Translations under genes and position numbers: made by a program
The notes under the pieces: generated by a model
What the model saw: the letters and a program-made list of their open reading frames with translations, nothing else
The model's database searches: none
Told to the model about the DNA's origin: nothing
Assembly: GCF_000275845.1 (NCBI RefSeq)
Contig: NW_006766883.1
Location: 1,139,163 to 1,203,162, forward strand
Length of the DNA: 64,000 bases
Reading direction: 5' to 3'
Origin: Dichomitus squalens LYAD-421 SS1
Taxonomy: Eukaryota > Basidiomycota > Agaricomycetes > Polyporales > Polyporaceae
In this document: piece after piece, positions 32,952 through 44,609 of the stretch
Layout: every line of letters begins with the position of its first letter
Position numbering within the stretch: the stretch's first letter is position 1

Positions 32952-35416
32952 ATGTCCGACCCTCGTTTTGCTCGCCTCAAGACAGACCCTCGCTTTCGGC
33001 GCATCAAAAAGGAAAAGAACAGGGTCGTAGTAGACGATCGGTTCAAGGACTTCTTTGACGGGAAAAAGGAGAAGAAAAGCAAAAAGGGGAAACGTAAGCC
33101 GAAACCTCCGGTTTCTGTTCACATCGTCGCTCACACATGCTCGGAAATGATCAGCGCGTGTCGACAAGTATGGCCGCCCCCTCGCGGATGATCACGAACA
33201 CGACAACCTCCGCAGATTCTACCGTCTCGACGATGAGGACGAAGCTCAGCTAGAGCTCAAGCCCGGTCCAGACTACGCTCGCGGAGAGGTCCTCCTCGAG
33301 TCTTCCGACGAGGAAGACGACCGCCTGCCAGACGCACAAAGCGATGATGACAGCGACACCGGTGGCATCATCACCTTGGGAAGGGATGTGACCCAACCCA
33401 TACCTGTGTCCGATGACGCTGAAGTCGACCTCGACGAGGACACATATGCGGACTTGGATGCCCAGGCTGCGGCCTATGCCCAAGCCAACCAGGACGGCGA
33501 TCAGGAGTCGCAGGTCCAGCGCACCCGGCGGATTGCGGTCGTCAATCTTGACTGGGATCACGTACGTGCTATACATCTCTACAAGATTTTTTCGTCCCTC
33601 GTCTCTCCTACGGGCGCACCCGTTGCCTCGGGGTCCAGAGACAATGGCGCATCCAAGAGCACTTCTGGTTCTGTGGCGCTTGGAAAGGTTCTCAGCGTCC
33701 GGGTCTACCCCAGCGAGTTTGGCAAGGAGCGCATGGCCAGGGAAGAGACAGAAGGACCTCCCCCAGAGATCTTCAAGAAAAAGCGCGAATTGGCACCTGA
33801 GGAGATCAACGAGCGCACCGTTTATGACGTCGGCGAGGGCGAGGACTACGACGAGGACGCGCTTCGGAAGTATCAGCTCGAGCGACTACGGTATGTTAGC
33901 ATCCTGCGGTATAGGCGGACTCGCCATTCATGTCTCTGTAGATACTACTACGCTATCGTCGAATGTGATACTGTCGAAGCCGCTTCACATATCTTCAATG
34001 AGCTGGAGGGAACAGAGCTCGAACGCTCCGCCAACGTCTTCGATCTCAGCTTCGTTCCCGACAACATGACCTTTGACGATGAGTTCCGGTGAGTGCGTCT
34101 GATGCCTCGGCATCTATCTATGGTCTCATTCTTAATGTCTCTTACAGTGATGAGGCGAAGGATGACCTTAGCGTCCCATACAAGCCACTCGAGTTCACCA
34201 CAGACGTATGTATGCCAGCCGTCGGAGCTCATGCACGCAGCTGATGGGTTATAACGTGTCCCCAGGCCCTCCGGCATTCCAAAGTCAAGTTGACTTGGGA
34301 TGAAGACGAACCCGAGCGGGCGCTGGTCACCAAGCGCGTCCTCTCGCGCAAGGAGATCGAGGAGAACGACTTCCGCGCCTACATCGCCTCTTCGTCCGAA
34401 TCCGAGTCTGACGATGCCCCCGCCGCGTCAACGGGCAAGGGCAAGAAGGCAGCCAAGGCCGCCGAGCGCGAGAAGCTGCGCGCTTTGCTCCTTGGGGGCG
34501 GCGACGACACGATGCCAGAGGGCTGGGGTACCGGCAAGGGCGGCAAAGATGAGGACGACGTCGATATGGAGATCACGTTCACGCCTGGGCTGAGCGCGGG
34601 CAAGGACGACAAGGACGAGACGACGCTCGAGAAGTACCAGCGGAAGATGAAGGAGAAGAAAAAGAAGCGGAAGGAGGAGATTCTCGAACGGCGACAGGAG
34701 AAGGCCGAGGAGAAGAAAGGGAGCAAGTCTAGCAAGAACCCCCTCGATGACGACTTCTTCAGCGGTGGCAGTGACGAGGAGAGTGCCGAGGAGCTTGCGG
34801 AGGCGGCGACGACAAGCAAGAAGGGAAGAGGAAAGGACAAGAAGGGCAAGGGCAAGAGTAAGGGAGCTGACGACGAAGACCGGCCTGCGCGCGTCGAGTC
34901 CACTGCGGAGGAGCTTGCGTTGTTAGCCGCGTCGGACAAGCCGCATGGGGAAGTCAAGCACTTCGATATGAAGGCCGTCTTGCGTGCGGAGAAGAGGGGC
35001 GGCAAGAAGAAGGGAAAGAAAAGCAAGAAGGGTGCGGACGATGGGGAGAATGAACTTCAGGAAGACTTCTCGATCGACGTCAAGGATGACCGGTTTAAGG
35101 CTGTTATCGAGGATCACACGTTCGCCATCGATCCCACCAATCCTCAGTGCGTTCCACCTCGCTCGTTGTCGCCTCCAAGGGCAGCTGACACTTCTGATAT
35201 AGTTTCAAGAAGACCAAAAGCATGGCTGCTCTTCTGGAGGAGCGTTCTCGCCGGCAACAGGAGAAAGCCTCCGACAATCGTGATTCAACGGTGGTCAAAC
35301 AATTCACTAACGCGGATGGGTCGCAACCAAGCTTGCGGAGTCTGGTTGAGAGCGTCAAGCGCAAGAGCGCAGCAGTGAACACGCCGTCAGTGGGCAAGAG
35401 ACGGAAGATATCATGA
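32952..35416 (+). CDS. ESF1: pre-rRNA processing protein ESF1
   Basis: Nucleolar protein needed for early 18S rRNA processing. About 740 residues. The start at 32952 gives MSDPRFARLKTDPRFRRIKK, the family hallmark, followed by VVVDDRFKDFFDGKKEKK. After an intron comes an acidic region, then IAVVNLDWDHVRAIHLYKIF, which opens the RNA-binding-like domain. KVLSVRVYPSEFGKERMARE, YYYAIVECDTVEAASHIFNE and the segment FDLSFVPDNMTFDDEF complete it. A highly charged Lys/Glu stretch covers 34,400-35,050. The C-terminal NUC153 motif is DRFKAVIEDHTFAIDPTNP, joined over an intron to FKKTKSMAALLEERSRR, and the end GKRRKIS is a basic nuclear signal. Five introns. It belongs with RRP36 at the other end of the window to ribosome biogenesis, but the two are not adjacent. 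Confidence 0.93.
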
Positions 35417-35902
35417 CCGTTCTAATTGCCCTCAAATACATAATGCATACTCTTCAGCCGCTCAGCTAGTGCTGTCACATACAATCTGGTTTTCAATGCT
35501 GCGGCAGCCGGACTCCGCACCGCTCCGTCCCGTTTCTTGAGAGATAATGTTGTGAGACTGTGACCAACGGGCAAACAGCGTGGGCAGATCCCTGAGTTGG
35601 GGTTACTGTGCAGCAGGTTGCTAGGATGGGCATCTCGGACAGAGTGGACACGTTCAACGACCCGCAAACCGCCTTTGAAATCTCAAAGCAACCCAGGGGA
35701 CTTGCCCTTGTGCTTGTTCCACAACGACCTTCGAGGAGTGGGCCGTCTCTAGATCTATTGACGCTGACATTCCGACACTTCACGACCTCAAGGCAACATG
35801 CCTTCTCGCCTAGTGAGAATATCGCTACAGTAGTCACGCTCTCACCAACGCCCAATATAAGCGCAGTACGCTCGATATGCTCCACGCCATCGTGTCTGCC
35901 GA
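35417..35902. other. gap between ESF1 and the EED-like gene (two 3' ends)
   Basis: About 485 bp between convergent stops. Long frames on both strands here (35,493-35,991) lack family features and look spurious. Confidence 0.45.
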
Positions 35903-38083
35903 TCATCTTCTCAGCCGCCAGACATATAGAGTACCCCTCTCTCCGATACCTGCGATGCCCAGGCCCTCAAATCCCATGGCACATGTCGTGACGTCTGCCA
36001 TCTCCGGGGGACCATTGCCTGGCGGAAGCTCAGCGACGACGTCGTAGCCTTCGACGCTGTCAAACAACGCGGTGAGCGGAGCAGGGGGAGGGTATGTCGT
36101 CGTGGGAATGGGATCGTCTTCGCCATCTTCCTCCTCGTCCTGGTCCCCCTCTTGCTGTGACGGGTTGTCCCTGCTGGCAGATTCGTTTTCGTCGTCGTCC
36201 TGTTCGGTGCTGCTCCCACCCCCGCGAGGGCTCCTAGGTCGCGGTGTGCCCGGGTCACTCCCGTCATCGTCCAGGCTAAGCTTGCTCGTCAATGATGCGA
36301 TATTGGTGTCCAGAGGGAACTTCGGTGGCTGACGGGGAGAGAATTGCGAGATGTTGAAGATGCGTACAATCTTTCCCATCGGGATGAGTAGTAGAGGATC
36401 GTGCGAGAAGGAGCGATAGACTTGGAAGTGTTTGGCTACTGAAGGAATGTGATATCCGGACAGAATCTTGAAGGATTCTGAGGCGCACGGTGTGAGGACG
36501 AAGAGCTTATCCACACACATTCAAATGGTACGAACGTACCGCTATTGCGCCAATCCTAATTCAAATGGTGAGTGTTCGTGATGGCTAGAGAAACCGAAGA
36601 AGAAGTGGACGTACACTAGCTGTACCCCTCATAACCTTCTGTGGAATCTTACCGGCCGGAAAAAATCGGTTGAACCCAAGCCACTGCCATGTCATCGCTG
36701 TCTGAGTTTTAGGGGCCCGTTGGAACAGCTACTGTTTCGACGAACATACCAGTACCATCCTCCCAATATGTCTTGTCAACCTCCATTGGGTTCCGTCGCA
36801 TGAGAGCAGGTGCGCTGCAAGAGATCAGTATGTCGTCGTCTAGCCTAGTGGAAACATGAGAATAGAGCTGTCTCGAATTCATGATGACAACTAGCCAGCT
36901 CAGGAAAAGCACTCGAGCTTTGTGGATGAGATCGGTACTGAACAACGGCTTATCTTCCCTGGCAAGCGTGGCTGATGGCTGCACCGTAAATACCGAAGGG
37001 GGGATGCGCCATATCTTGACTGTGCGGTCTATCTGATATTTCATCACTTCTCATGAGCATCTCACATGTCGCCGAGAGAATCGCAGGATACTCACGCCTC
37101 CGGTCGCGATGAGAGGTTGGGACGGATGAAAGGCCTGATATGGAGATCAACGAGGCGCTCGAACGTCTGGAAAGGAGGAACAACGTACGCAACACAACAC
37201 AGCCCCGCGATGTCCTCCTGAGCGTCCACCGACCATCACAGCGACCGCTCGACCAATACCTTCGCCTTCTGGCTCGCACATGTGCAAGCCATGAGCAGGC
37301 CCCGCAAGGCTGCCCACCCCTTTCGTGTGGGGGAGCCAGTTTGGATTGTTCGGCACCTGCACGGGTGACAGGGTGAGGTCGTAAATGCGGGCGGTAAAAT
37401 CCTTCGATGTTGTGCAGAACAGCTCTGGAGACGTGGGATGCACCGCCAAACAAGTGATGGGCTGAGAGGTGCAGACATTCAGCCAAATCAATCGCGAGCG
37501 AAGACAGATACTTACCCCGCCGTGTCCACGCAGTTTCCCAACAATCTCGCGCCTCTTTACATCGTATATCAGTATGACACTTGTGACTGTGAAGACGATG
37601 AGCGGCTTCAGTGGCTCATTGCTATTGATAGCCCAAGCGACGTTCTCAACCTCTGCATCGGCCTAGGATGATGGCAGAGAGTCGTGAACCACACATAGCA
37701 GGAAGAAGCGGTGCAGAAGCTCGCTCACCTCCTTCAGCTTCACAACAATTGGTTTCTTCGTCCCCAACTTAGGAAATATACACAAGCGGCCTTTTCCGCC
37801 GGCGGCGATAGCTCCCATCCACTCTGTGACAACGTCCTGCCACTGCGGCACCAAGGTTTCTTGTAGTGCACTGCCGTTCCATAAAATTTCCAGAGACTTG
37901 GCGGTCCAAGGGAAGCATGCGATGGAGTTAAACGGGCCGCCATTGGACTAGTAAGATAGACATTCAGCATGCTGATCAGCTCGCGACTGGACCTGCACGA
38001 TTACAGACAGTCAATACGGTGAACAAGCTGAATGGTTGCGAGTCTGTCGATCCTCTGAACCAAGGTTGGGGAACGGGATCCAT
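35903..38083 (-). CDS. EED: EED/ESC-like WD40 protein, probable Polycomb complex 2 subunit
   Basis: In animals and Cryptococcus, EED binds H3K27me3 and activates the methyltransferase EZH2. Spliced segments line up along EED in order. VENVAWAINSNEPLKPLIVF and LIYDVKRREIVGKLRGHGG (37,650-37,530) match the first blade. ITCLAVHPTSPELFCTTSKD then FTARIYDLTLSP match the second. HRGAVLCVAFHPSQPLIATG and VDRTVKIWRIPPS match the third. STDLIHKARVLSISWLSDD matches EED FSTRDIHRNYVDCVRWL. The last blade is VTTCAMGFEGLGIAGIGERG then TLYVWRLRR, near the EED end. A 90-residue acidic, Ser/Pro-rich insert (36,300-36,060) sits before the last blade. The start at 38083 (MDPVPQPWFRGSTDSQPFS) is the least certain part. 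Other PRC2 genes are not in the window. A different WD40 family cannot be fully excluded. Confidence 0.7.
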
Positions 38084-38327
38084 GCTTGAGTCGCATCAGT
38101 CGGAGGGAGAGAAACGTAACAGAAAAAGTCTATTGTGAGCCACTCCTTGCGCGCGGAGAGAGGAGCATTTCGGACGTGCTGCAGCCCGTCGAGGACGATG
38201 TGCAACGGTGGGCGGCTGATTGGCCGGAGGACCCGGCGGCCTCCGCAACAACTGACGCCGAGAGAGGCAACGGTCCAGTTTGTCCAACTCTCGTTTTATA
38301 CACGACCTCACCAGGCCACCATACACC

Positions 38328-38947
38328 ATGGCCGACCCTAGTGGTACCACCGCCTCCGGTGCAACACCGGACGTGGCTACGTACGACCCAAAGCCCTCCT
38401 TACAATACGCGTCCGCCGTCGGTCTTCAAGCTGCTGGCATCGGTGCCCTGGTCAGCGCCGTCCAAAACGCCCTCGGGACCCATTCGAGCGGTGCAGCAGG
38501 TTTCTTCACGCGAACGGGCGGAACTATCGGTTTCTTCGGTGCGTCTGGTGTTGGTCGTGACGCCCAGCGCTCTGGCTGAAGCAGTCGCAACTGCATAGCG
38601 GCCATGGGCGCGACCTTCGCGTTGACCGAGTCGGTCGTGGCAAACCAACGGGAGGTCGATGACTCCCTCAACGGTGCTGCAGGTGGATGCGCTGCAGGCT
38701 TCCTGGCTGGAATCCGAGGTGCGTCAGCCATAACTTACTTCGAGACTTGTTACTGAGGTGAGGGTGGGTAGCGCGTTCTCTGCCAATTGCACTCGCATCT
38801 TGCGCCGTCTTGGGTACGGCCATTGGTACCCTTGACTACACTGGAAGGAACTTCGCACCCAGAGACGTTGAGTCGATAGAGGAGAGGAGAAAACGTTTCT
38901 TCAAGCAGCCTCGACCAACACCTTCTCCTGCGTCGGATGCTGAGTAG
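38328..38947 (+). CDS. NDUFA11: complex I membrane-arm subunit B14.7 (NDUFA11 / 21.3 kDa type)
   Basis: Accessory subunit of NADH:ubiquinone oxidoreductase with a Tim17/22-like four-helix fold in the inner mitochondrial membrane. The start at 38328 gives MADPSGTTASGATPDVATYD. Helix segments are LQYASAVGLQAAGIGALVSA, GGTIGFF joined over an intron to AAMGATFALTESVVANQRE, NGAAGGCAAGFLAGIR and, after a second intron, LPIALASCAVLGTAIGTLDY. The tail is basic (ERRKRFFKQPRPTPSP) and ends at 38947. The length of about 180 residues and the Gly-rich helices suit the fungal 21.3 kDa subunit better than Tim17, Tim22 or Tim23, which lack this tail. Divergent from the EED-like gene with 244 bp between starts. 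Confidence 0.8.
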
Positions 38948-39205
38948 ATCCTTGTTGGCTAATGTAGAGATTTATCACCTGCTTCACACCCGGTCGAATT
39001 GCATCCTGCGTCTGACCAATACCGAGAAGGTACGTGCATATCAATATGCCAAAATTAGGAGCCTTGCCAGTTATGCAACTGCAGTTGTATGAACAAGGCC
39101 CATAGTGACATAAGAATTTGACGGCATACAGTATAACGACAGTCGGGCATACAGAACTACCACCATTGTACGAAACGCATAAGAACTCCTTATTGGCTTA
39201 ATTCT

Positions 39206-41902
39206 TCATTCGGGTTCAGTCTTCGGGGCGTGCTCATCTGTTCCATGCAAGTTACTCAGGCGCGAGACCTCCTGGTTAACCGCCTCGCTGTGCTCCATCC
39301 AATAGTCTTCCCATTCTTGAGCGGACATTTGCGGATACTGGAAGGATGCTCGTCACTGGATGAGGTGTCCAAAACGGAGATGCAGGCGTACCTGTTGGGC
39401 CATAGTGTTCCACACTTGGCTGTCACTGAGATTGTCCGCCAATCCATCGGCGAAGAACGAGGCCAAGAGAGTCAGCGGATCAAAAGGGGTGCTCTCCTCC
39501 TCAAGCCCTGCCGACTGAGCCATAGGCGAGTCCGACAGGCTGGCGTCGGGATGGGTCGCCTGCCTGGCATCCACATTGGCGGATCGCTCCTCGCGAACCT
39601 TGCGGTTGAGGATCTCTGCCCGCCGTCTCCACTTCTCTAGCTTCTCGCGTCGGGAGGCGTGCGATATGCGAGTCGCCCAGGACTTAAGGGTGTGATGAGG
39701 CATCTGCAGATGCTGAAGGTCAAGCAGCATCCCTAGGAGTTTGTTCATAACCGACCTTCTCATACAGCTTTTCCGCAATTTGAGACAGGGTGGAGGTCGG
39801 ATTGCGGTTCAAGAGGATTGGGATGTACTCGTCGCAATAGTCATCATCCTCCTTCGTGTACAGATTGCCCCTGAAATGGGGCGCGACGTGAGTCGGAGGC
39901 GGCGGGGACGGTTCCCAATAGCCACTTTGAGTAGGTGTCGGCGAAGACGCTTTGCGTTTTGCTTTGGTCTTGCCTTTGCTTTTCGCGAACTCGTCGTGGT
40001 CTACAGCTTTTGCAGTTGACTTCTTCTCCGCTGTCTTTACTGGCTTCGCCGGCCTCCCTATAGTCGGCTTCTTCACCGCGACTCTCCCTTTCCCCTTGTT
40101 CATAGGCGTCGACTTCTGAACCTTCTCATCCTCGTCGTCCTCCGACTCCCTCTCCTCCGAATCCGTCGTGTCACCTTTTGCCGGGGACCTCTGAAGGATA
40201 TGTCGCGCGCCCAAAAGAGACGGTCGACCACGTTTCTTGACGATATGAAAGTCTTCGAAGCGGTACCTCTCGAAGTCCAGGATCTCGCCCTCATCAACGC
40301 TGTCATACAGCCATCCAGCCTTCACTGGGACCTTGCCGTTGTTAGCGGACTGCCGCAGCCAATCCGCATCAAGAGGGTTCCCCAAAATTACGTAGTCTGC
40401 TACAGCTATGTCAGGTATCAGCTTACCGCCGTTTCTCTGAAACGGCACCGGAAGTGTGAGTCATGGATTATATACAGGTGTGGGAGACAACCGACCTTGA
40501 TAGCCTCAGCGATCTTCAAGCGATTCCTAACAGGGACCGGAACCCAAAATTGAGATGGCTCGCCGTTGGCTTTGGTGAAGAGCCTTCGGCGTGTATCAGG
40601 CAACTGCGTAGGAGGCGGCGGAGAGGAGTGGGGGTACGGTAGCGGGAGCTCGTAGGGATCGCTAACGCGACGATGCTTCGAGGGACGCCCTTCTTCGCCT
40701 GTTCTTCCCTTTTTCTGAGCTGCGCCTGAGGCCGATGGATCCGCAGACTTCGTCTTTCGCTTGAGGGGAGGAGACTTCTCATCCTCATCCATAGGACTGC
40801 CCCGGTAAGATGCTATGACATGCTGTCAGATGGACGCACGCATCTAGGTAACATGCAACACACCTGAGACGCTGCTATTCCGCCGGCCGTGCATGTCGGG
40901 CGACGCGGAACCGGGGTATTGCCCCTGCAGGGGAGGCTGCATAACCATAGGCTGGGAAGGAGGCATGCCCATCATGTTTTGTGAGAAATTAGCCTGAGCG
41001 CCCGGGGGGAACCCGCCCTGTTGCAGGTATGGCATGCCCTGCGGAGGAAAGCCCTGGCCTTGGAGCATGGCCATGGGCATCTGGTTCGGCATTTGGGACA
41101 CTTGGCCAAATCCAAGAGGCATTCGCTGTTGCTGCTGCTGCTGCTGCTGCTGGCTCGCGTACGAAGCCAACAGCGCAGCAGCTACGGACGCAGGAAGGGT
41201 AACTTGGGCGTTAGGGTAGTTCTGAAGGACAGCCTCCATGGGTATCCCGCCAATAGGCTGGCCGGTTGGCATCTGCAGGGGTGTCTGTGGGGGTATTTGA
41301 GGGGCAGGAGAGGTAGACATAGGCTGGGCTGGTTGAAACGTGCCCCCTGGGACGTGTTGACTTTGCATGGCTGGTTCGCCTTGAGGACTCTTCACGTCAG
41401 GTGGAGTGACCCTAGGCGTGGGCAGATGGCTTGATTGTGCGGTCAACGCGCGATGATAGATACAGAAGACATGCAGTACTCACTTTGGGCCAGTGTCACT
41501 CGCTACAGATCCTTCCACCGACGCAGCGGCAAGAAATCCTCCCCAATCCTCGTTTGCAAGAAACGCCTTCCCCCGCTGCACTGACTGCTGTACCCAATGT
41601 GACTGAAGAACTGCCTTCTCAGAGCTCCAGTCCGCGACAGCTCTTTCGCCAGTCTGCGAATCAGGGTCGACGATGATGATATCTGCGTCTTTGATCTCCT
41701 GTAGGACGTTCGCCCCTCCCTTCTGCAGCCCAGGTTTAGAGTGGAAGATTACAAGGGTGATCAGGAATCTCACCTTAAGAGTACGTCCAATCTTGACACG
41801 GTTGAATACCGCGGCGTCGACGAAGACCTTGAGAGGCTGGTCCGCGGAGTCCACGAATACACGATGCACAACTTGGGTGGAAGGAGGAGGATCTTGGTCC
41901 AT
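39206..41902 (-). CDS. BRCT / polyGln / Myb-like nuclear protein, Rap1-like layout
   Basis: Multi-exon gene of roughly 750 residues. The start at 41902 gives MDQDPPPSTQVVHRVFVDSA. A first BRCT domain covers 41,870-41,500 with LKVFVDAAVFNRVKIGRTLK, IKDADIIIVDPDSQTG and VLQSHWVQQSVQRGKAFLAN. A Gln/Met/Pro-rich region follows (41,440-40,870) with a run of nine Gln. A second BRCT-like segment lies at 40,430-40,240, GGKLIPDIAVADYVILGNPL and VKAGWLYDSVDEGEILDFER. A basic stretch with AT-hook-like KRGRPS and GRPAKPVK comes next. Then a Myb/Rap1-type motif reads LYTKEDDDYCDEYIPILLNR, spliced to MPHHTLKSWATRISHASRR. Rap1 combines BRCT and Myb domains, so a telomere or chromatin role is plausible; this is inferred from layout only. 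The stop is at 39206. Confidence 0.65.
41126..41152. repeat. CTG/CAG trinucleotide run (nine codons)
   Basis: Nine CTG/TTG units on the plus strand, read as nine Gln codons on the minus strand inside the BRCT protein. One unit is TTG (CAA), the rest CTG (CAG). Confidence 0.9.
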
Positions 41903-42624
41903 TTCGGCCACCGGCAAATCCGTCGCGTCGGTTGAAGGTCCGACTAGATCGTGCCCAGTTCTGTACAAGCGTGCCGTAAGGGTAGAGTATGCGCGCAGAT
42001 AACGTCTTTCCCAAGGCTGAACGGCGTTCAGCGACTCGAGCTAGGTGTGGTTGTGGACAGGTTCAAGCTTAGCGGCTGCATCGCTATAAGAACGGTCGCC
42101 GATCCAGTAAACTCAACACAACTATCGCGCCACTGATCCACGCTGCATTAATTTGCTCGCGGTTGCAGCCCATCCACACTCACGTATGGATCGCCCTCCA
42201 GCGAGAACGCCATGCGGGTAGTGAGCATACATACTCTTCGCCGCATATACGTGGTGCCCACGGGGATGTGACACGCTTCCTTTCATAGGCGCCCTAAGGA
42301 TCGACGCGAATCGCAACACATACTCAGTATGGACACTTTGCCGACAGCTTCGTGATGATTGATGTCGGGTTCGGTAGGAAGGAGCGTCTTTTGACCGACT
42401 AACGCGACGGGATATGCAGGACGCAGCCACGGTCTCAGCCCGTCGACCGGGGGTTGTCGAACGACGTCACCCTGTCACACATTTGTGCGTACTCGTACAG
42501 TTGATATCGATTGCACCAGCACATATATGCCCGTCATAGAGTCTGCATGTTGCCATGGCATAGCGTATGGAGGAGATAATAGAACATGACAATGCAACGA
42601 AGACAGCGACCAAACCAGACCGTT
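41903..42624. other. gap between RPS16 and the BRCT/Myb gene
   Basis: About 720 bp with both genes reading left: promoter of the BRCT gene plus 3' region of RPS16. No gene seen. Confidence 0.4.
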
Positions 42625-43210
42625 CACCGGTAGCTGCAAAGAAGATCCGTTAGCCCTTCTCGCCTTCTCGAACGACGAGGACAAAGATACGTACGACTTC
42701 TGCCTGCGGGCACGGGCACCGTGACCACCGAACTTCTTCGGCTCTGCTCTCCTGGGGTCGGCAATGAGGAGCGTCCTGTCGTACGCAACGAGCTTCTTCT
42801 TGAGCTCGAGCGCGCTCGCCGCGTCGAAGTACTTGGCGTAGTACGCAACAACTGCCTTCGCGATCGCCTGACGGATGGCGTAGACTTGCGAGGTGTGTCC
42901 ACCACCCTTCACACGGAGGCGGATGTCAATCGCAGAGAAAGCGTCCTCACCCGCGACGAGGACGGGCTCGTAGACCTTGAAGCGCAAGATCTCGGGCTTG
43001 AGGAGAGAGATGGGCGAGCCGTTGATGTGGATGAGGCCACGGCCCTCCTTGGCATGCGCGACAGCCGTTGCGGTCTGTGAGCAGAGGAAGGGTATAGTGT
43101 GTCAATAGCTTGAACCAGTTGTGAAGACACGGATTTGGGAGATGCAATGACATCCACCAACATACCTTCTTTTTGCCGAAAGTCTGGACGGCCTGTGTTG
43201 CGGGTGCCAT
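42625..43210 (-). CDS. RPS16: 40S ribosomal protein uS9 (S16)
   Basis: Small-subunit protein whose C-terminal tail reaches the decoding site. The start at 43210 gives [15 protein letters not shown], joined over an intron to [20 protein letters not shown]. The next exon continues [40 protein letters not shown] and [20 protein letters not shown], then GARARRQKS. The family end is QKSYR. To obtain it a 60-nt intron (42694-42635, GTACGT to TTGCAG) must be removed, and the last exon is only 10 nt, encoding the end of S, then Y, R and stop. If the intron were kept, the protein would gain a foreign tail. Strong C-ending codon bias. Head-to-head with mitochondrial uL4. Confidence 0.96.
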
Positions 43211-43623
43211 TTTGTTGTAGAAGTGGGCAGTTGCGAGGCTAAATGAGAGGGCGAAGTTCAGCTCAGAGGTCCGGAGACATCGCCCGAGTCCAGTGCAAGG
43301 AAGGGTCATCCAAAGTCATCCGAAGTGGTGGGGTGCAATCCAGCCGTCATTCCGTCCCCTCCCGCAATTCTCCTCCCCTACATCATCCGGGTCGACTAGG
43401 AGGACCCTCCTGCAGTATCAGGATATGAACTGACGAAGACTCACCCCTCGGAGGTTTGAGGTTTGCTGGACGGCTAGTACGGTGCCCGGCTCTGGGGATT
43501 TGCTTCAGACATCTCGTAGGATCACGCGTAACAAATGGGCCCAAAATAGTAAGATCACAGTCACAAGCTGTTCACTGGCAGGCATAGACGCCGAGGACGA
43601 CCGGAGCAACTTCAGTGACGGCC
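43211..43623. promoter_or_regulatory. shared upstream region of RPS16 and MRPL4
   Basis: About 410 bp between divergent starts of a cytosolic and a mitochondrial ribosomal protein gene. An ACGCGT hexamer occurs near 43,526. No coding exon seen. Confidence 0.45.
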
Positions 43624-44609
43624 ATGCTGTCTGCAATCCGGCGTGCACTGGGGCAGGTTCGTTAGGGTGACTCTCTCGATCATATTACGCTCATTTTTGC
43701 ATAGACCCCTCAGCTTGCTCGTCGTCACCTCTCCACGGCCGTTCCCTCCGCGGCACACAGTACTGCTGCAGAACACCTGGCAAACCAGGGCCTCCGCGAG
43801 ACGGCTCACGCAAGCTCATCCTTATTGGCCCCAAATGCGTCCGGAGTATCCCCCGTCTCCTTCGCGGGTGAGATTTCTTTCGCCCGAGTCATTGGTCTGC
43901 ATCAGCTGACGAGCTATCAGGCGTCCGTCCCCTATACCTCTCTATGTCCTCCCTGATCCGCCCCGAGGAAAACGTCGACCCCTCCGACGAACTCGTCGAA
44001 CTTGACCCTGACGTCTTTGCGCACCCCATTCGCCGAGACATTCTGCACCTGTGCGTCGTCCACTACCTCGACTGCCAACGACAAGGAAGCGCGAGCACCA
44101 AGACGCGTGGCGAAGTCCGCGGTTCCGGTCGCAAAATCCGTCCCCAGAAAGGCTCCGGTCGGGCACGTCTCGGTGATGGCCAGAGTCCCATGCTCCGCGG
44201 CGGAGGTGTCGCCTTCGGTCCCAAGCCTCGTGACTTCGCGACGAAGCTGAACCGCAAGGTCATCGCGATGGGCATGCGAGTTGCCTTGAGCGCACGTGTC
44301 AAGGAGAATTCACTCGGCGTTGTCAGGAGCTTGGAGTGGCCTGGGACGAAGACGAGGGAGCTTGACCAGCGCATCCAGGAGCTCGGTTGGAGGAGGACCT
44401 TGTTCGTCACAGGGCATGAGGAGATCCCGGACGGTCTGTGGAGAGCGGGTGCCAACCTGACGGGCGTGGACATGGTGACGGCTGAAGACCTTGACGTTTA
44501 CCATACGCTCAAGTGGCCTCGCCTCGTGCTGGACCTTGAGGCTGTGGAGTGGTTTGAACAGGCCTTGGGTAGACCGAAGGGCGTCGCACATCGGGAGTAC
44601 AAGCCGTGA
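43624..44609 (+). CDS. MRPL4: mitochondrial ribosomal protein uL4m
   Basis: Large-subunit mitoribosome protein (yeast YmL6). The start at 43624 gives MLSAIRRALGQ, joined over an intron to TPQLARRHLSTAVPSAAHST, together a clear mitochondrial presequence. A second intron joins VSPVSFAG to VRPLYLSMSSLIRP. The uL4 core follows uninterrupted: LDPDVFAHPIRRDILHLCVV, TKTRGEVRGSGRKIRPQKGS, ARLGDGQSPMLRGGGVAFGP and KLNRKVIAMGMRVALSARVK. The C-terminal half (GHEEIPDGLWRAGANLTGVD, VTAEDLDVYHTLKWPRLVLD) is standard and ends EYKP at 44609. The downstream ATG at 43944 lies inside the core and is not the start. Confidence 0.93.
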
